Assembly: GCA_035582835.1 (NCBI GenBank)
Contig: JAYKAV010002442.1
Span: 3,654,391 to 3,718,390, forward strand
Origin: Phoebastria nigripes
Lineage: Eukaryota; Chordata; Aves; Procellariiformes; Diomedeidae
Length of the DNA: 64,000 bases
Reading direction: 5' to 3'
Positions 44,801 through 58,400 of this stretch are shown piece by piece. Position 1 is the stretch's first letter, and each line of letters starts with the position of its first letter. The position numbers and the translations under genes are program-made. The notes under the pieces are model-generated. The model was not told the origin of the DNA. It did no database searches and was given only the letters and a program-made list of their open reading frames with translations.

Positions 44801-47800
44801 CTGCTTACTTTGAGATTAGATTTCAGTAAACCTGCTTAGACTACTCTATTACTACCTAAGTGAACTGACATGGTTCTGACTCACAGGTGTTCAATACAGT
44901 TTATGTAATCTTATTTGGTAACAACCATGGCAGTAAGAACCCGTACTAAATATATCTGTGAAACCAAAAGGACCATTTCATGTAAGAGGTGCAAGATGCC
45001 ATTCTAAATCAGTAAAACAGAGCACCATTGCTCTGTAGCCAGGCAAAAAAATTCCAAGAACAAATATTCTTCCAAAATGCTCTTACTGCTCCAACATTAT
45101 ATCACAAACCTTTCACACACCTTGAACATAACCTCTAGCACGTACTAGACATTTTAGCTCACTATCTTCTCAGCAAACTTTCTTGGAAAGTGTTTGTAAT
45201 AAGTCTAGATGAGCAGTTCTTCTACCCTACAGACACTGTGTTTTCTGTCTCACTGAGCACAGGGCAAAGTTATCAGGATGAAACTTATCAAAATTATCAA
45301 CCAAGTAGAAATAACAGTTGGAATAGAACAATAAGGCAGAATTAGCTAGCAAGCAGACATAATCTGAAATCCAAAGCATTGTGCATGACGTTACAGCTCT
45401 GCTTCTTCATCCTATAGCTATACTTTGGGATACGTTACTTGCAAGTAAAGCAAAGCAGAAAAACACAGCATAGTTTCCATGGCCTCAAAGAATTTGTACA
45501 ATGGTAACAAGCTAGCCTACAGCTAATTCACACTGGTAAACTGGGTCAGTGTCCCACCACTTAATACTGCATACCTACGTGACATACGCAAAACATTTTG
45601 CAAGACTACCCACAAGTTTAAAAATATCTAACCTCTGTGCTGAAGCAATTTTTCATCACGACTTCAAAGGACATATCTGATCACAACGTTTATTCACAGT
45701 AACATANAATGGTATTGCAAACACAGAGAACAGTTTAATCTCTGGTTTGACAACTGGAACGGCTATACTTACTACTTCTCTGATAGCCTTTTACAAGTGT
45801 AAGAATATAGACAGCATAAAAAGCTCACTCACAAGTTTGCCAGGTGAGGTAGAGGACTTGAACTCTTCAGAATAAACCATTTCTTCATTAGTTGTACTCT
45901 GATCTGGGCTTTCTGGCTGTCCATGGCCCATAGTCTCTGATGGGACAGACTCAGCAGCTAGACTGCCAAGATCTTCTGGGATAGAGCTTTCACTGTTCCG
46001 ATGAGAGCAAGAAGGCACTGGAGACTCTTCTTCACTAGCTGTTTCTGAGATCGAATAACAAGAGAAAAAACCAAAGCGCCTAAGAACTTGCACTGACTTA
46101 TATGCCTTCAGAGGTACTGCTGCCTGCATATAAAGTAGTAACTGCTACCAATACATGTCGAATTGGTAAGTGTTATTTCACTCACCTAGGCACCAAGGGT
46201 GGAATATTTAGCAGGAACAAGCATGTTTACCAGAGAACTATGATTTAAGACTGCCAAACGTTCTTAGTGATTGCTGAATGTCTAAAATAAAGGGGTTTTC
46301 AGGATATTCTAACATTTTCCAGACAATACACTCCAAAAAGATTATTAGGGAAACCTGTGCTTCCAGTTGACTGTACACCAGCAAGAGTCACTATTAGTCT
46401 GAAGAAGTTATGGAAGAGCATATAATCTGCAAGCCAGATCTTGAATTTAGAATTGATTGCTTCCTTTACAGTAGCTGCAGAAAACATTTTAATGTTATGA
46501 TTTCATCATGAGTCTCTCAACTGGCAACAAGTAAAATAATAAGTTGGGTTTTCAGTATTCCTGTTTACTAAATTCCGCAGGAGTCACAGCATTACTGAAG
46601 CAGCCATGGAGAACTATTCTATATTCGAGCAAAGGCTGGGAAGAGGAACTTCTGAAGCAGGGCCATGCTCCAATGCTTACTGGTAGATACAATTAATAGA
46701 AAGCAAGTGTATTTTCTCATCTGTTGATGAGAATTCAGCATTCATGCTGAATTTTTGTTCATTGGAACTTACTGACTCATACACATATCATCTTTAAAAT
46801 GTCTTACAATGCCTAAAATCCACATGACTCTTTCCAGTAACAAGTGTAATAAGGCATAATTCTGAATTCCCTTTGCACATTCAAAGGACATGCTGCCTGC
46901 TTTCAGCAAAGTGGGAAAAAAAGGAAAATTAATTATTTCTAGAACAATCCCCTGAAGTTTCATTATTTTCTCCCATTGCAATCCAGTTCTCTGTGCTTCA
47001 TGCTGAAAGTATGGTCCACTTAAGACAGAACAATAAAGCTGTAGCTCCCAAAATCTAGGAACTCATTTTTCCTCACAATAGCATCGTTTATACCAATTAC
47101 ATCCTAGCACACTTTAGCACAGTCGCAGATTTCAAACAGTTATACTGCATTAACAACAGAGGGAAGAAAAAAATGCTTTCAATTTTTTGAAAATACAGAC
47201 AAGGGGAAAGCAGCCCCTGATAAGAGCCATCCTCACCAACAGTAATAAGGCTAACAGGATAGACACTCAAACAGTGCTACAGGGGAAAATGGTTTTAATG
47301 GAGTAGGTTCGGAAGATGATCAGCAAAAGATCATGCAGTATTTTTGTTTTGAAAGCGATATAGCTTAAATTCTATGTAGAAACGTCTGATAGGCCTATGC
47401 TGCACTGTTCACTTGAGAAGATATACAGCAAAGGAGGAATACACATTTAACTAAGGTGTAAAATAGGGCTAAAAGAACAAGGCAACAGAAGGCAGAGCGC
47501 AGAAACTGAGATTCTAAGAGCGTCCAGAGAAGAGCAACCACCACCAAAACATCAAAAAAGGAAAAAAGTGTAAACCTAAGCAATCGTTGTGTCAAATTAT
47601 GCCTTACTTTTGTCATTTGCATCACTTCCCCCCTCTTCCTACTACCTTTGGGCTCAGTTCTCTGATCCCCCAGGTCTTTCTTGGCTATTTTGGTTTTGAG
47701 CAGCTCTTTGTCCCAGGCAGCTAGAGCCTGCTTTTCTATCCGCCGTATTTCTGCTTCCTCTGCATCCAGGCGGCGTTTCCACTCCAACAATTCTTCAGCA

Positions 47801-50800
47801 TGTTGTCGACGCTGCATCAGCTTCTGTTCTCGCTTAGTTAGGAACCTGACAGACAGAGCAGAAGACAATGGGAAAACAGCCAACCACACTCAAAGGTCCC
47901 GATACCCAGATGTTCTATTGCCACAATCCCCAGAATTATAGCTGTTCAAATTGTTTTCTAGGATAATATCCACACTAACTACTATCTCCTAAACTTCTGA
48001 TGTGCTGCTGAAAAAAACCAAAGGAGGAGACGAGTTTTTTTTCTTTGCAGTAAGTAAAGTCTACAACATACTGTAAACACGCTGCTTACATTTTAAAGAT
48101 CTTCAAAGTCATTAAAAGTGCTACTAACTATTCACTAAAATGAACAGGATAAGTTCCCAATTTCAGGACGTGGAAAGTACCTGTGGTATTAAACTGGAAC
48201 CGTCAAGAAAGCAGTTTGAAAAATGAACCTTTCTTTTTCCTAATCGCAATGACAGAAAAACTGTAACCCCAGCTGCCCCACAGTTCTTTCCAAATACATG
48301 ATTATAAGATAAGGTGATTCTGTATTAACAGTTCTCCTGAATTACTGGATCTTTTATCCTTCTTCCTTCAAGCATCATCTCTATGGATTGCCACACTTGG
48401 AATGTTAATTGTCAGCTGACAGCATCAAGAGAGTAAGGATGCAGGACTGTTTCCCAGCTACTAACAGATCTGGCTGCTAATTTAAGAGTAGATAAAAAGT
48501 AAAGCTCATGCTGAAAATTGGCATTTTTTTTTTTTTTCCTTCTGACAAAGCTTTCTTAAGTGATCCATGAAACCTCAGAAATGGGGAAATTCTTAGAGAA
48601 CTTCATAGGTATGAGTAGGTTTGTGTGCATATACTAGTCCTCTTTGCCAGCTCTTGAACAACAGTATCTCTGGTCTTATTTCTAAATATTGAAGTAACCA
48701 GGACCATAGCATTTAACCTTTAAGATAGTAAATCAATTGCACACACTTCCTCTGACATGCCAAGTCTAGAGAAGAGTGTACATCAACCCATTCATCTCCT
48801 ACACTGAAATTTTTAAGATGTCACAGAATCAATCTCTAGAAAATACCTTATTTGCCAGCTAGAGCCAGAGTTCGTCATTGGTACGGAAGGTGTGGTGCCT
48901 AAAAAGGCAGTCTTCAAAGACTTGTGATATTTTGCTTTGCAAATGCCTTTATAATTTGTAATTTTCAAGCCATCCCAACACTTAGCATCAAAGTTTTTAA
49001 GCTGTAAAGCAGATAATAATTTCACTTGTGCTTTTTAATCTCTCATACTTCAAAGAACCCTTTTATTTACAGAGACTGGAATGACCAACTGGCTAATCTG
49101 CAGGTCTCGCCTGCTAAGGGACATTTCTTGTTTGCTCACTTAGCATTCATTCTGTTCCCTGGAAAAGTGATCTGGCAGTTGATCAGAAAGGTTAAGATTC
49201 AGATAAGTCCTTCTCTAAGACAGATTCAGATAAGGTGGACAAGTTATGATGTGAAGATAAANGTTTCAGAAGCCAGTAAGATATGCCCACAATCTTCTTT
49301 CCTATGGTCAAAACAAAAGCAGATGAAAAATAGAAGCACCTCAGAGTCTCTGGAACACCTGCCACCTTCAAGCTGACAGATTCCATTATTTTGTGCATTA
49401 CTTCATCACTTTCTATAGACAAACATCATCTAGTCTTAGGCAAAACTGACAGATTAATAGTATTAAGAAACTAGACTACCAACCATAATTGCATTACAAA
49501 CATGACATGTACAGTCATGCTTACGTTGTGTCTTTTACCAGCACTATCAGATTTATCAACTCTTACTTTCAGATACACATCAGTTCCAGTCAGTCTAGCA
49601 GATCATGTATTTGGAACTCGTTATGGAGGTCATTATTACAATGATCTCAATGCAAAAGGTAACTTTTTCTTCTTCCTTCACCTGCTGTTTGATTTCATCA
49701 GAATGTCTGGATATTCACAGTTTACTGGATCTTGAGGGAGGCAAGTCCAGTTGAAATAAAATGCAAGAGAAAGGCTGAAATAAATGGATTCAAAAGAGCA
49801 GGACTCCTTAAAAGCAAATATCAAATTAATTAACCCTGAAGACCACAAACAGGGGGAGAATTAACTAAATGACCATGAAACTAATCACCACACAAAGACT
49901 ACTTAATAAGAAAGGTAAGTCAAAAGAAGTGATTCAACCTATAGGAAGAGGAGGATTAAAGCAGCATGGCTAAAGATGCAGACCCTCTTACAGCCCTGAG
50001 GTTTAAAAGGTCAGAGCCACAAGGTAGCATACAGACTGCCTTAATATTTACTACAGTCTAGAGGGTTCCAGTTGCAACACCAAGGGTACACATTTATCCT
50101 NNNNNNNNNNNNNNNNNNNNNNNNNNNNNNNNNNNNNNNNNNNNNTGGAAATCTGGGGGAGCAAAGAGGAAGCAGCAGCACTCAGATTACACCAGCATGA
50201 TTTCAAAGTCTAACTATTTCTATGGTGCTAACATCATGCATTTTATCCATCCATTCCAAATAATAACCTGGAAGCATTAGCCTGGTGCTCTAACCTGTAC
50301 TTGTACATTTATAACCAAGGTATACTGACTTTAAGCCCAAAGTAGACAGTTGCAGCAGCTATTCTGAAGTAGTGACCAGACAGTGGGAGCAAAGTGAACC
50401 ATCTGTTTGCCACTCAGAACACAGTAGGAATAAGAGACTGGAATCATAGAATGGTTTGGGTTGGAAGGGACCTTAAAGATCATCTAGTCCAATCCCCCTA
50501 CCATGGGCGGGGACACCTTTCACTAGATCAGGTTGTTCAAAGCCCCATCCAGCCTGACCTTGAACACTTCCAGGGATGGGGCACCCACAACTTCTCTGGG
50601 CAACCTGTTCCAGTGCCTCACCACCCCCGTTGTAAAAAAATTCTTCCTTATATTTAATCTAGATCTCCCTTAGTCTAAAATTGTTACCCCTTGTCCTATC
50701 ACTACAGGCCCTGGTAAAAAGTCTCTCTCCATTCTTCTTATAAGCCCACTTTATATATTGAAAAGCCGCAATAAGATCTCCCCAGAACCTTCTCTTCTCC

Positions 50801-53800
50801 AGGCTGAACAACCCCAATTCTCTCAGCCTTTCTTCATAGGAGAGGTGTTCCATCACTCTGATCATTTTTGTGGCCCTCCTCTGGACCCACTCTAACAGGT
50901 CCATGTCTTTCTTGTACTGGGGACCCCAGAACTGGATGCAGTACTCCAGACTGGGTCTCATGAGAGCAGAGTAGAGGAGCAGAATCACCTCCCTCGACCT
51001 GCTGGCAAGTTCACATTGCCAGGTCATATCCAATTTTTTGTCCACCAGCATCCCCAAGTCCTTCTCTGCAGGGCTGCTCTCAATCCATTCATCCCTCAGT
51101 CTGTATTGATNCTGGGGATTGCCCTGACCCNGGTGCAGGACCTTGCACTTGGCCTTGTTGAACCTCATGAGGTTCACACTGGCCCACTCCTCAAGCCTGT
51201 CAAGGTCTNTCTGGCTGGCATCCCCTCCCTCAGGCGTGTCAACCGCACCACTCAGCTTGGTGTCATCCGCAAACTTGCTGAGGGTGCACTCAATCCCACT
51301 GTCTATGTCATTAATAAAGATCTGGAAACAGTATGGAAAGTGTCAAAAACGTTCACTGATGAAGAACCTCTTGACTTTCTAGGACTGAACAGAGCATGCT
51401 CTATCAAAGAGTCTATCACTTGAGAAAGATACAGTTACCTGACCAATTGGTTGTAGATATACAGCTGGAATTTGGGGTGGAGGTTGGGAAAACAGACACT
51501 GAGAGAGGCCCAGTGGTGAGACGTAAAGACAGAGAAGAAGTAGTGAACAGGAGAGCAGTGTCTACAAAATAAGGAGGAAGAGTTTAAAACTAAGATAGCA
51601 AAAAAGGCAGAAAGAACGAGAAAAGGGTAGCATCTAGCAAGAACTTTAAAATTAATTGCATTTAACATTGTATAGTTATTACCCAACATCTGAAGTAGAA
51701 AAACTATACACTGTTATGCAGAAGGTAATAGCACACATACACTTATAACACTTCATTTTCTGTTAATTAAAGGCAAGCTACTTTCACACTGCTGTATTTT
51801 TCTTTAAATTTTGGAGGGAGTTTTATTACTTTGATGCAGACTTCCACATGCGCTGCTTAACCTATCTCAACCTGATCTTTTTGCAACTCCTGCTATTCTA
51901 ACTGTTAATAGAGTATATTATTAGCATTAAATAGCACACTGGTTTTACGATATGAACAACTTTGCTAGTCTGAAGCTTTAAACACATTTTCATTCACCTG
52001 GCTAAACCTCAGTAAAATTACTTCTCCAAAGGTAAGCACCAGTGAAAGGGAAAAAAAAAAAGAGATTAAATAATGTATTTTCAAAACATGAGCAATTCCA
52101 GGAAAAGTCTGAAATATACCTGTAATTCAACTCCTAGCTGCTATTTTGTTTTTTTGCAACAAAGTGCAGACTTGGTCTCAGAGTACTCACGTATTGCCTC
52201 TTTCATTTGAAGTACTAACTGCAGAAGGATAATGCCTATTGTTTTAAAAAAATCGACATAAACTTACAGCTGTGCTTGAAATGGTATTTCCTAACGAATT
52301 ACCTTTTTAAGCTAATTCCTAATGAATAATCACATTTCTAGAAAAATACCGTGCTCCATATACCTCTATCAACTACAGTGCAAGGTAAGAAGCGTATTAA
52401 GGAAAAGCAAAAGAAAATGAGCATTTAATCAGTTCTTCTATTGCACAGATTATCATTAAAGTTGCATATGCAAGGAAAGCAAGGGGAAAGTGGTTAATTC
52501 TCTTTGACAGAGCATGCTCCTGTTCACATGCAGGCTACACAGATTGATCAATCAAAATTAAAGCAGAACTATTCTTTCACTCCCCTTTTAGCAGAAGAGA
52601 AATATTAAAGCTGCCCTCATAAGTAAAAAAGCCAAAGGACTTTCACTTTGCTATGGAGTATAGCAAATCCAGCATAGCAGGGTTTCCCAGTTCCTTGCTC
52701 TAGTTCCTTTGTATTTGTCATTCAGCTTCTTCCATTTTGCAGTATCTCACCGATTGATTCCCTTCAAACAGCAGCTTCCTCTCATTACACCCCGAACCAA
52801 ACATCTTACTCTATTATATTAATATTATTCTTATGCGTTTACAAGTAAGGACATTAAAAAAAATATTCCAAGTTGGCACTGTTTTTCAATCAACAAGTAC
52901 ACTGCTATCACTATCAAAGTACCTGCAAAAGGTGTGCAAACGCTATACAATTAGGAAGATCGAGTTCTAGAGAATCATTTATGTTTATACAAAATACTCC
53001 TTCCTTTGAACATGTATAGCAACCCAAGATAAAACCACAAAAACAAAAATACACGACCACATACATTACCTCACACACAATTTCCACTTGTTCTCCTAAA
53101 AGCAATTGTTTCAGCTCAAATCCTGCTATCCACCTTTTGAAAAGTATTCTCCAGGTGAGCAGTACTTTGGACTGACAATTAAAATATCTTTAAGGGTAGA
53201 ACATACTTTGTATCTACTACTATCCCTTGTAATAGTAAGTACAATTATTTTTTAATATGTAATTCTTTTTGTAATCTTAAGTGTTGCTTAGAAATGAAGG
53301 CACTTTGAAAAAATAAGATTTCAAAAAACAATATTGACAAAAACACTACTTGGTAAAAAAAGCATAGGAAGTCTTGAATATAAAAGTGTATTTGATATCT
53401 CTTATAGTATTAATACAGTATTAATACAATCTCAAAATTCATAAGCTGTAACTTGGTTTTGTAACACTATATCACAATTTGAAATTTTGTATGCTAAATC
53501 TCGGGTGGAAAAAATAAGATAAAGACCCTCTTTTTAACAACAACAACAAAAAAATAGGACCAGAAGAAAAATCTTGTTTTCTTGAAACCCTAGAAGTCAA
53601 CATGGCCTACAGAGCACATCCTTTTCCAGTTCCCATCTTAAGCCATTTACCAACCTCAAAACATACTTTGAGAAAGAGTTTGCTGCTATAACGATGGGGT
53701 GGTTTTCATATGACTTGGAATGCCAAGAGTTTAGTTTTGGTAATATGGCACTTCAGAAACTTGAAATAATTTGTGATCTTGACTCTTCAGTTTACCAGAT

Positions 53801-55418
53801 CCTACCAGAAGAGTATGAATAAAATAGCAATCAATTCAGGCTAGAACACGAAGACCATGTAACTAGAACACGGTTTTGTTTTTTTCCTACTTACGCCAAA
53901 TCCTCACTTACTACTACTGTTTTTTATCTTCATCATATACAAAGACATGTAAGCGTGGCAAATGCGCTTCTCAAATGATTACAAGCAAATAAGGTGCTAA
54001 GGAGTCACAGACACCTTGCCTTTACAAATGGCAGTGCTTGCTTTTTGATGTTTTATCCAGCTGTGTTAGGAGTCTCAAGAGAGAAAACATTACAAAGATC
54101 ACCCATATGGACTAAAATATAGTGATGACCTACCTTGGTTTTAAGTTCAAAAAAATTGTTTAAGCAAAGCCTTGTGGTAACTGGCAGAGGCCAGACTTTT
54201 AATGGGTTAGTCTCAAATAAGAATTTAAGGCTTCAAACTAATAAGCACATGCTGGTAAAGCATTTGGGATGTTTAGTGCAGACAAAGTAATTCCTACACT
54301 GAAAGGATGCAGAAACAATTTTTGATTCAAAACAATTTAACAGGTGAAATCAACAGATTCAGTCTTAGTTTTCAGACCCAGGAGCTGCACATATACTTCA
54401 TTATTTCCTCTGAAGACTAACAACAGTTTTCAACATTTTTCCAACCTGTGGACCACATAGGACGAAAAGAAAGGTCTTATTAACTGCCTGTCTTCTCAGT
54501 CACACACATACCACCTCCATTAGTTAAGAAAATACTTACAGAATTCATCCCTAGCTGATTTTAATGTGATTAGAATTGAAATTCAGCAGCTGGATAATAA
54601 GGTAGAAATCACGTGCCCAACAAGCTCAATGACTTTCTGTGAGCCAGATCTCAAACTCAGTTACTAGGTTTTGCATAAGACTATTGCTATTTATAACTTA
54701 TGCTTCAATTCAAGATAAAAATCGGTACTGTAATTTCAGAGTCTCACTCCCTATGTTTTTTCCCTTTAAAATAAAAGGGGAGATAACAAAATACAGGCAC
54801 CACTTTAACCAATCAACTTCAGGTCTCTCATTGCAAGAGGAACTCTGACAAGATGTACCATCAAGCTGGAACCTGTCCAAGTTCCTTGTAAGCACAAACA
54901 TCAAAATCTCTTAAATTGATGTGCTTTTACTGACTCTACGAAGTACAAAGAACATCAAAAACAATCTTCTAAAATAAAACTTTGACCACACGGTCTGCCA
55001 TCTAACAATGTTTGAATCTCAGTATTCGTGCAAGAATTGTAGCCTTTAAAATATTATATTCAAAGATTAATATAGTTCTATTAATGCTTCCAATCAGCTA
55101 TTTTTCAGGCAATTTAGATCAAAGTGTATGTGATATCAATACCTCTAATTTTTCTGATGGCCATTTTTAGTGCAGATAGTGGCCAAACCAACTCGTTCTA
55201 TTAAAATAGTAAACTTTTGTATAAGAAAAGAAAAAAAAATTAGTTACTTTTCATCCATTCTGCTGCGCATTTTTTTAAGTTTCTGCATAATGCTACTAGT
55301 TTCACTGCTGGAGATTGAGATTGGGGAAGGGCTGCGTGTTTCTGCATCAGTTGGAAGTGGGCTAGAACCATTGCTCTGCTTGATGTCATCCTCACTGTGA
55401 AGTTCCTGCAATTAAGTG

Positions 55419-55450
<32 letters not shown>

Positions 55451-58400
55451 TCAACATTGAACGTAGGAAAAGTTATTCTACCATCTTTTTAAAAATTGTG
55501 TTACATTAGGTTATTTCTACCATCTTTTTAAAAATTGTGTTACATTAGGTTATTTCTCCCAAGAGTACATCAAAGACTACTTCAGATAAGTCTGTCCACC
55601 TGCAGATTTAACTTCATTTTCCAACTTCATTTTTATTTGACAAAAAGTTTTTAGTACACCTTTTTCTCCATAATTTAAGTTCTCCCCTAACTTATCTAGA
55701 ACAAAAAACCCACCATAATTCAGTTACCCAAACCAGAAACCAATCCTTTCTATACAACTATTATTAAACTTGTGTCTCCTCAACATTTTGTAAGGAGGCA
55801 GACAGTTATCAAAATCCCATCTTGCTATCTCATAAAGCAGATGCAAGAAACTTAGTGTAATGTCACTAAAACACGCAAAGCGGCAAGTTTTGGGGTTAGC
55901 GCTTACATTTAGTTCTTTGGGGTCTGACAAATAATCAAACAAAATCAGAGCCTGAGAGATCTAAGCATCAAAAACCTGATACTTTGCCAAAGTCATTAGT
56001 TAAGCTTGAGAATTAACAATCACCATATACTGCCCAGTTAAAACAAAACATTTTATAACGTCTCCAAATGCATTTCCTTAAATAATGCTTTAAAGAAATT
56101 AAACATAAAATTGCTGAGATAAAGAGGATGAGACCATTTGAGGCAGACAAAACTTCCAAGTGATAGGTCCAATTTAGTAGCTTTCCATTCCTATAAACAC
56201 TGAAGTCAAATACCAGCTGCATGGCCAAAGAGGGAAGACTCCAGCTTCTGCGCTGAACACTTACCAGCTTGTTTTCTCCTGCAGACTTTAGTTTTTCCTG
56301 CAGTTTAATTGTAGTCTGACGGATTCGTTCTATTTCCGCCTGCTGTTTAAGGATCAGTTGTCTCTCCTTCCGAGCAGCCTTGTTAGCCTCTTGAAGACGC
56401 TTAATTTCTGCCTTTTAGGTATAAAAGATTAAGCATAAGAACTGTGACAGACAGCTCTCAAGGACATGTTCTAAAGCTGCTACAGTGTCCATGCTATTGG
56501 TTTAAAATGACTGAAATTACATGATGAAGTAACTAGCCTGAACTTCAGCAGCAAAGAACAGAAGATCAATTAAAACATCTAAGTCTCAAGCAGTGAGATT
56601 ACTGATACAGAAGGACCCTTTTAAACAATGTGTTAAATACTACCAAAATGCAAATAAAACTTATTGGTAAGAAGTATTGCTAGCTTCCTATCCAAAAGCC
56701 TGGTATGGAGTTTTCTCAATTCTTAGCTTTTACAGTGTCTGAAACGTTTAATGGCTACACAGGGGTTTCAACAGGATTCTCCTAGAGGGCAGCAGTTACC
56801 TTTTCCTGCTGTAATCTCAGCAGCAGACCACGCTGCCTCTTTCGAATAGGAGGCATTTTATCATCCTCTCCCTTGTCTCGCAAATGCCTGCAAATAGATT
56901 GGAAGAAAGGATTAAATAAGAAAAAAGTGCACAACAACGAGCCTTTTACTCTTTAAAGTAAAAAAAAAAGTCTACTTTTCCTAACCTGCAGAAGAGTATA
57001 TGCCTGTACTTAATCATTGGCATTCTCTGCAGTGGAATATTTTGTACTGTTTAGTCAAAGACACGTACTGTTAAAAGGCCAGTGCAGTAATACGAGATCT
57101 CACATGAATGGGCAGAAGTTCTGCAGAGGTAGCATGCTCACCATTTGAGAAAGACAAAAGAAAGGACACTTGGGTCACTACCTCACAATCCTTTAACAAA
57201 CCCACAATGATAAGCAGTCGGAAGAAAATGTCTGGTGAACAATGGTACTCTCATGCAGAGACTGACCATGGAAAGGTATTATTTATTAAATCTGGCCACC
57301 ACTGTTTAGTAGTATCACTAGGTACTTCAAGCGGCATTCCAGGACAAAACACATGTTAGGTTGGAAACAAATCATTAAGGACAACACGTATCCAGATTCA
57401 CAAAATTTGGCCTGGGGTCAACTAAAATGACCTCAAACAGACATCAAGCAAATTAAGTTCTAACTGTTTGACAGTTTTACACATTCTTGAACTAAGACTT
57501 GTAGAGTAATGGTTGGGAACTACCTTCTCTGACTGACAAACATCTGATGTTCTACTGTTCCAATGAAATTCTCTTTTATCAAACTGCATTCAATGTAAAC
57601 ATCAAAGCACAATTACAAACTGGGTTCTGTTCTTTCCAAGTGACAATAACATTTGTATAGATAACTGATGTCAGAAGATTGGTTCGACCATTGATACTTA
57701 ATAAGGGAGGGGTGGGGTGGAAGCAAAATCTTACAAAAAAAATTCAAGTAGAAGTACAAGAAAATGGTCAGTCAGCAACAGTGTATATTCAGAGCTGCCT
57801 TACTTCTTCTGGTGTTCCAGCCAAGCTAATTCAGCCTTTGTCTTCTCTTTCAGAGCCTTCTCCCGGAGCCGAAGCAGTGAGGACTGATGAGCTGCTCGCA
57901 TTTCCTCCTCTTTCATGTACTGTCTTACCATCTCCATGGTAAATTTAGAGAAACTATCTTGCCCCCCTGAGAATGGCATGCTTAGCTCCTAGAAGGCAAG
58001 ACAAATTTGGCATGATTTGATAATACAGAAATTCCAAGGCTTTTTTCAATTACAAAGTGTGCGTGTGTATACACAGATATACATACACAAAAACAGATGT
58101 AAGAAGGAAGCTGTTTTTTCTCTGAGCTTTGTGCAGACCAGCTTTTTCTGCCCTGGGCTGCGTGACAGTTTTGGGATGTCCCCTCTAGGGCCAGAGAGAA
58201 GAAGCATCCTCTTGTACTTCCTAGCTGTGTGTAGGCATAGTAGGAAGACTTAATCCACTGGGCTTTTATAACCTGCTTCAAAAAGTCACTCCTCTTCTCC
58301 AAAGCCACAAGAGAACAGGTTGAGGCCTGGATGGACTGTTCCATCAGTCAAGTCATCGCACTTGTACAACAGTGACGTACAGCATGATTCATACAACTAT

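Larger units (their letters stand above)
44590..55247 (-). other. CEP350: CEP350 introns between 44590 and 55247
   Basis: Introns at 44590-45832, 46045-47645 and 47846-55247. The last, 7.4 kb, contains an assembly gap and a CR1 element. Otherwise AT-rich with no recognised gene or RNA. Confidence 0.75.

Noticed and set aside
49026..49376. 116-codon plus-strand ORF
   Set aside because: AT-rich intronic frame with no recognisable protein similarity.
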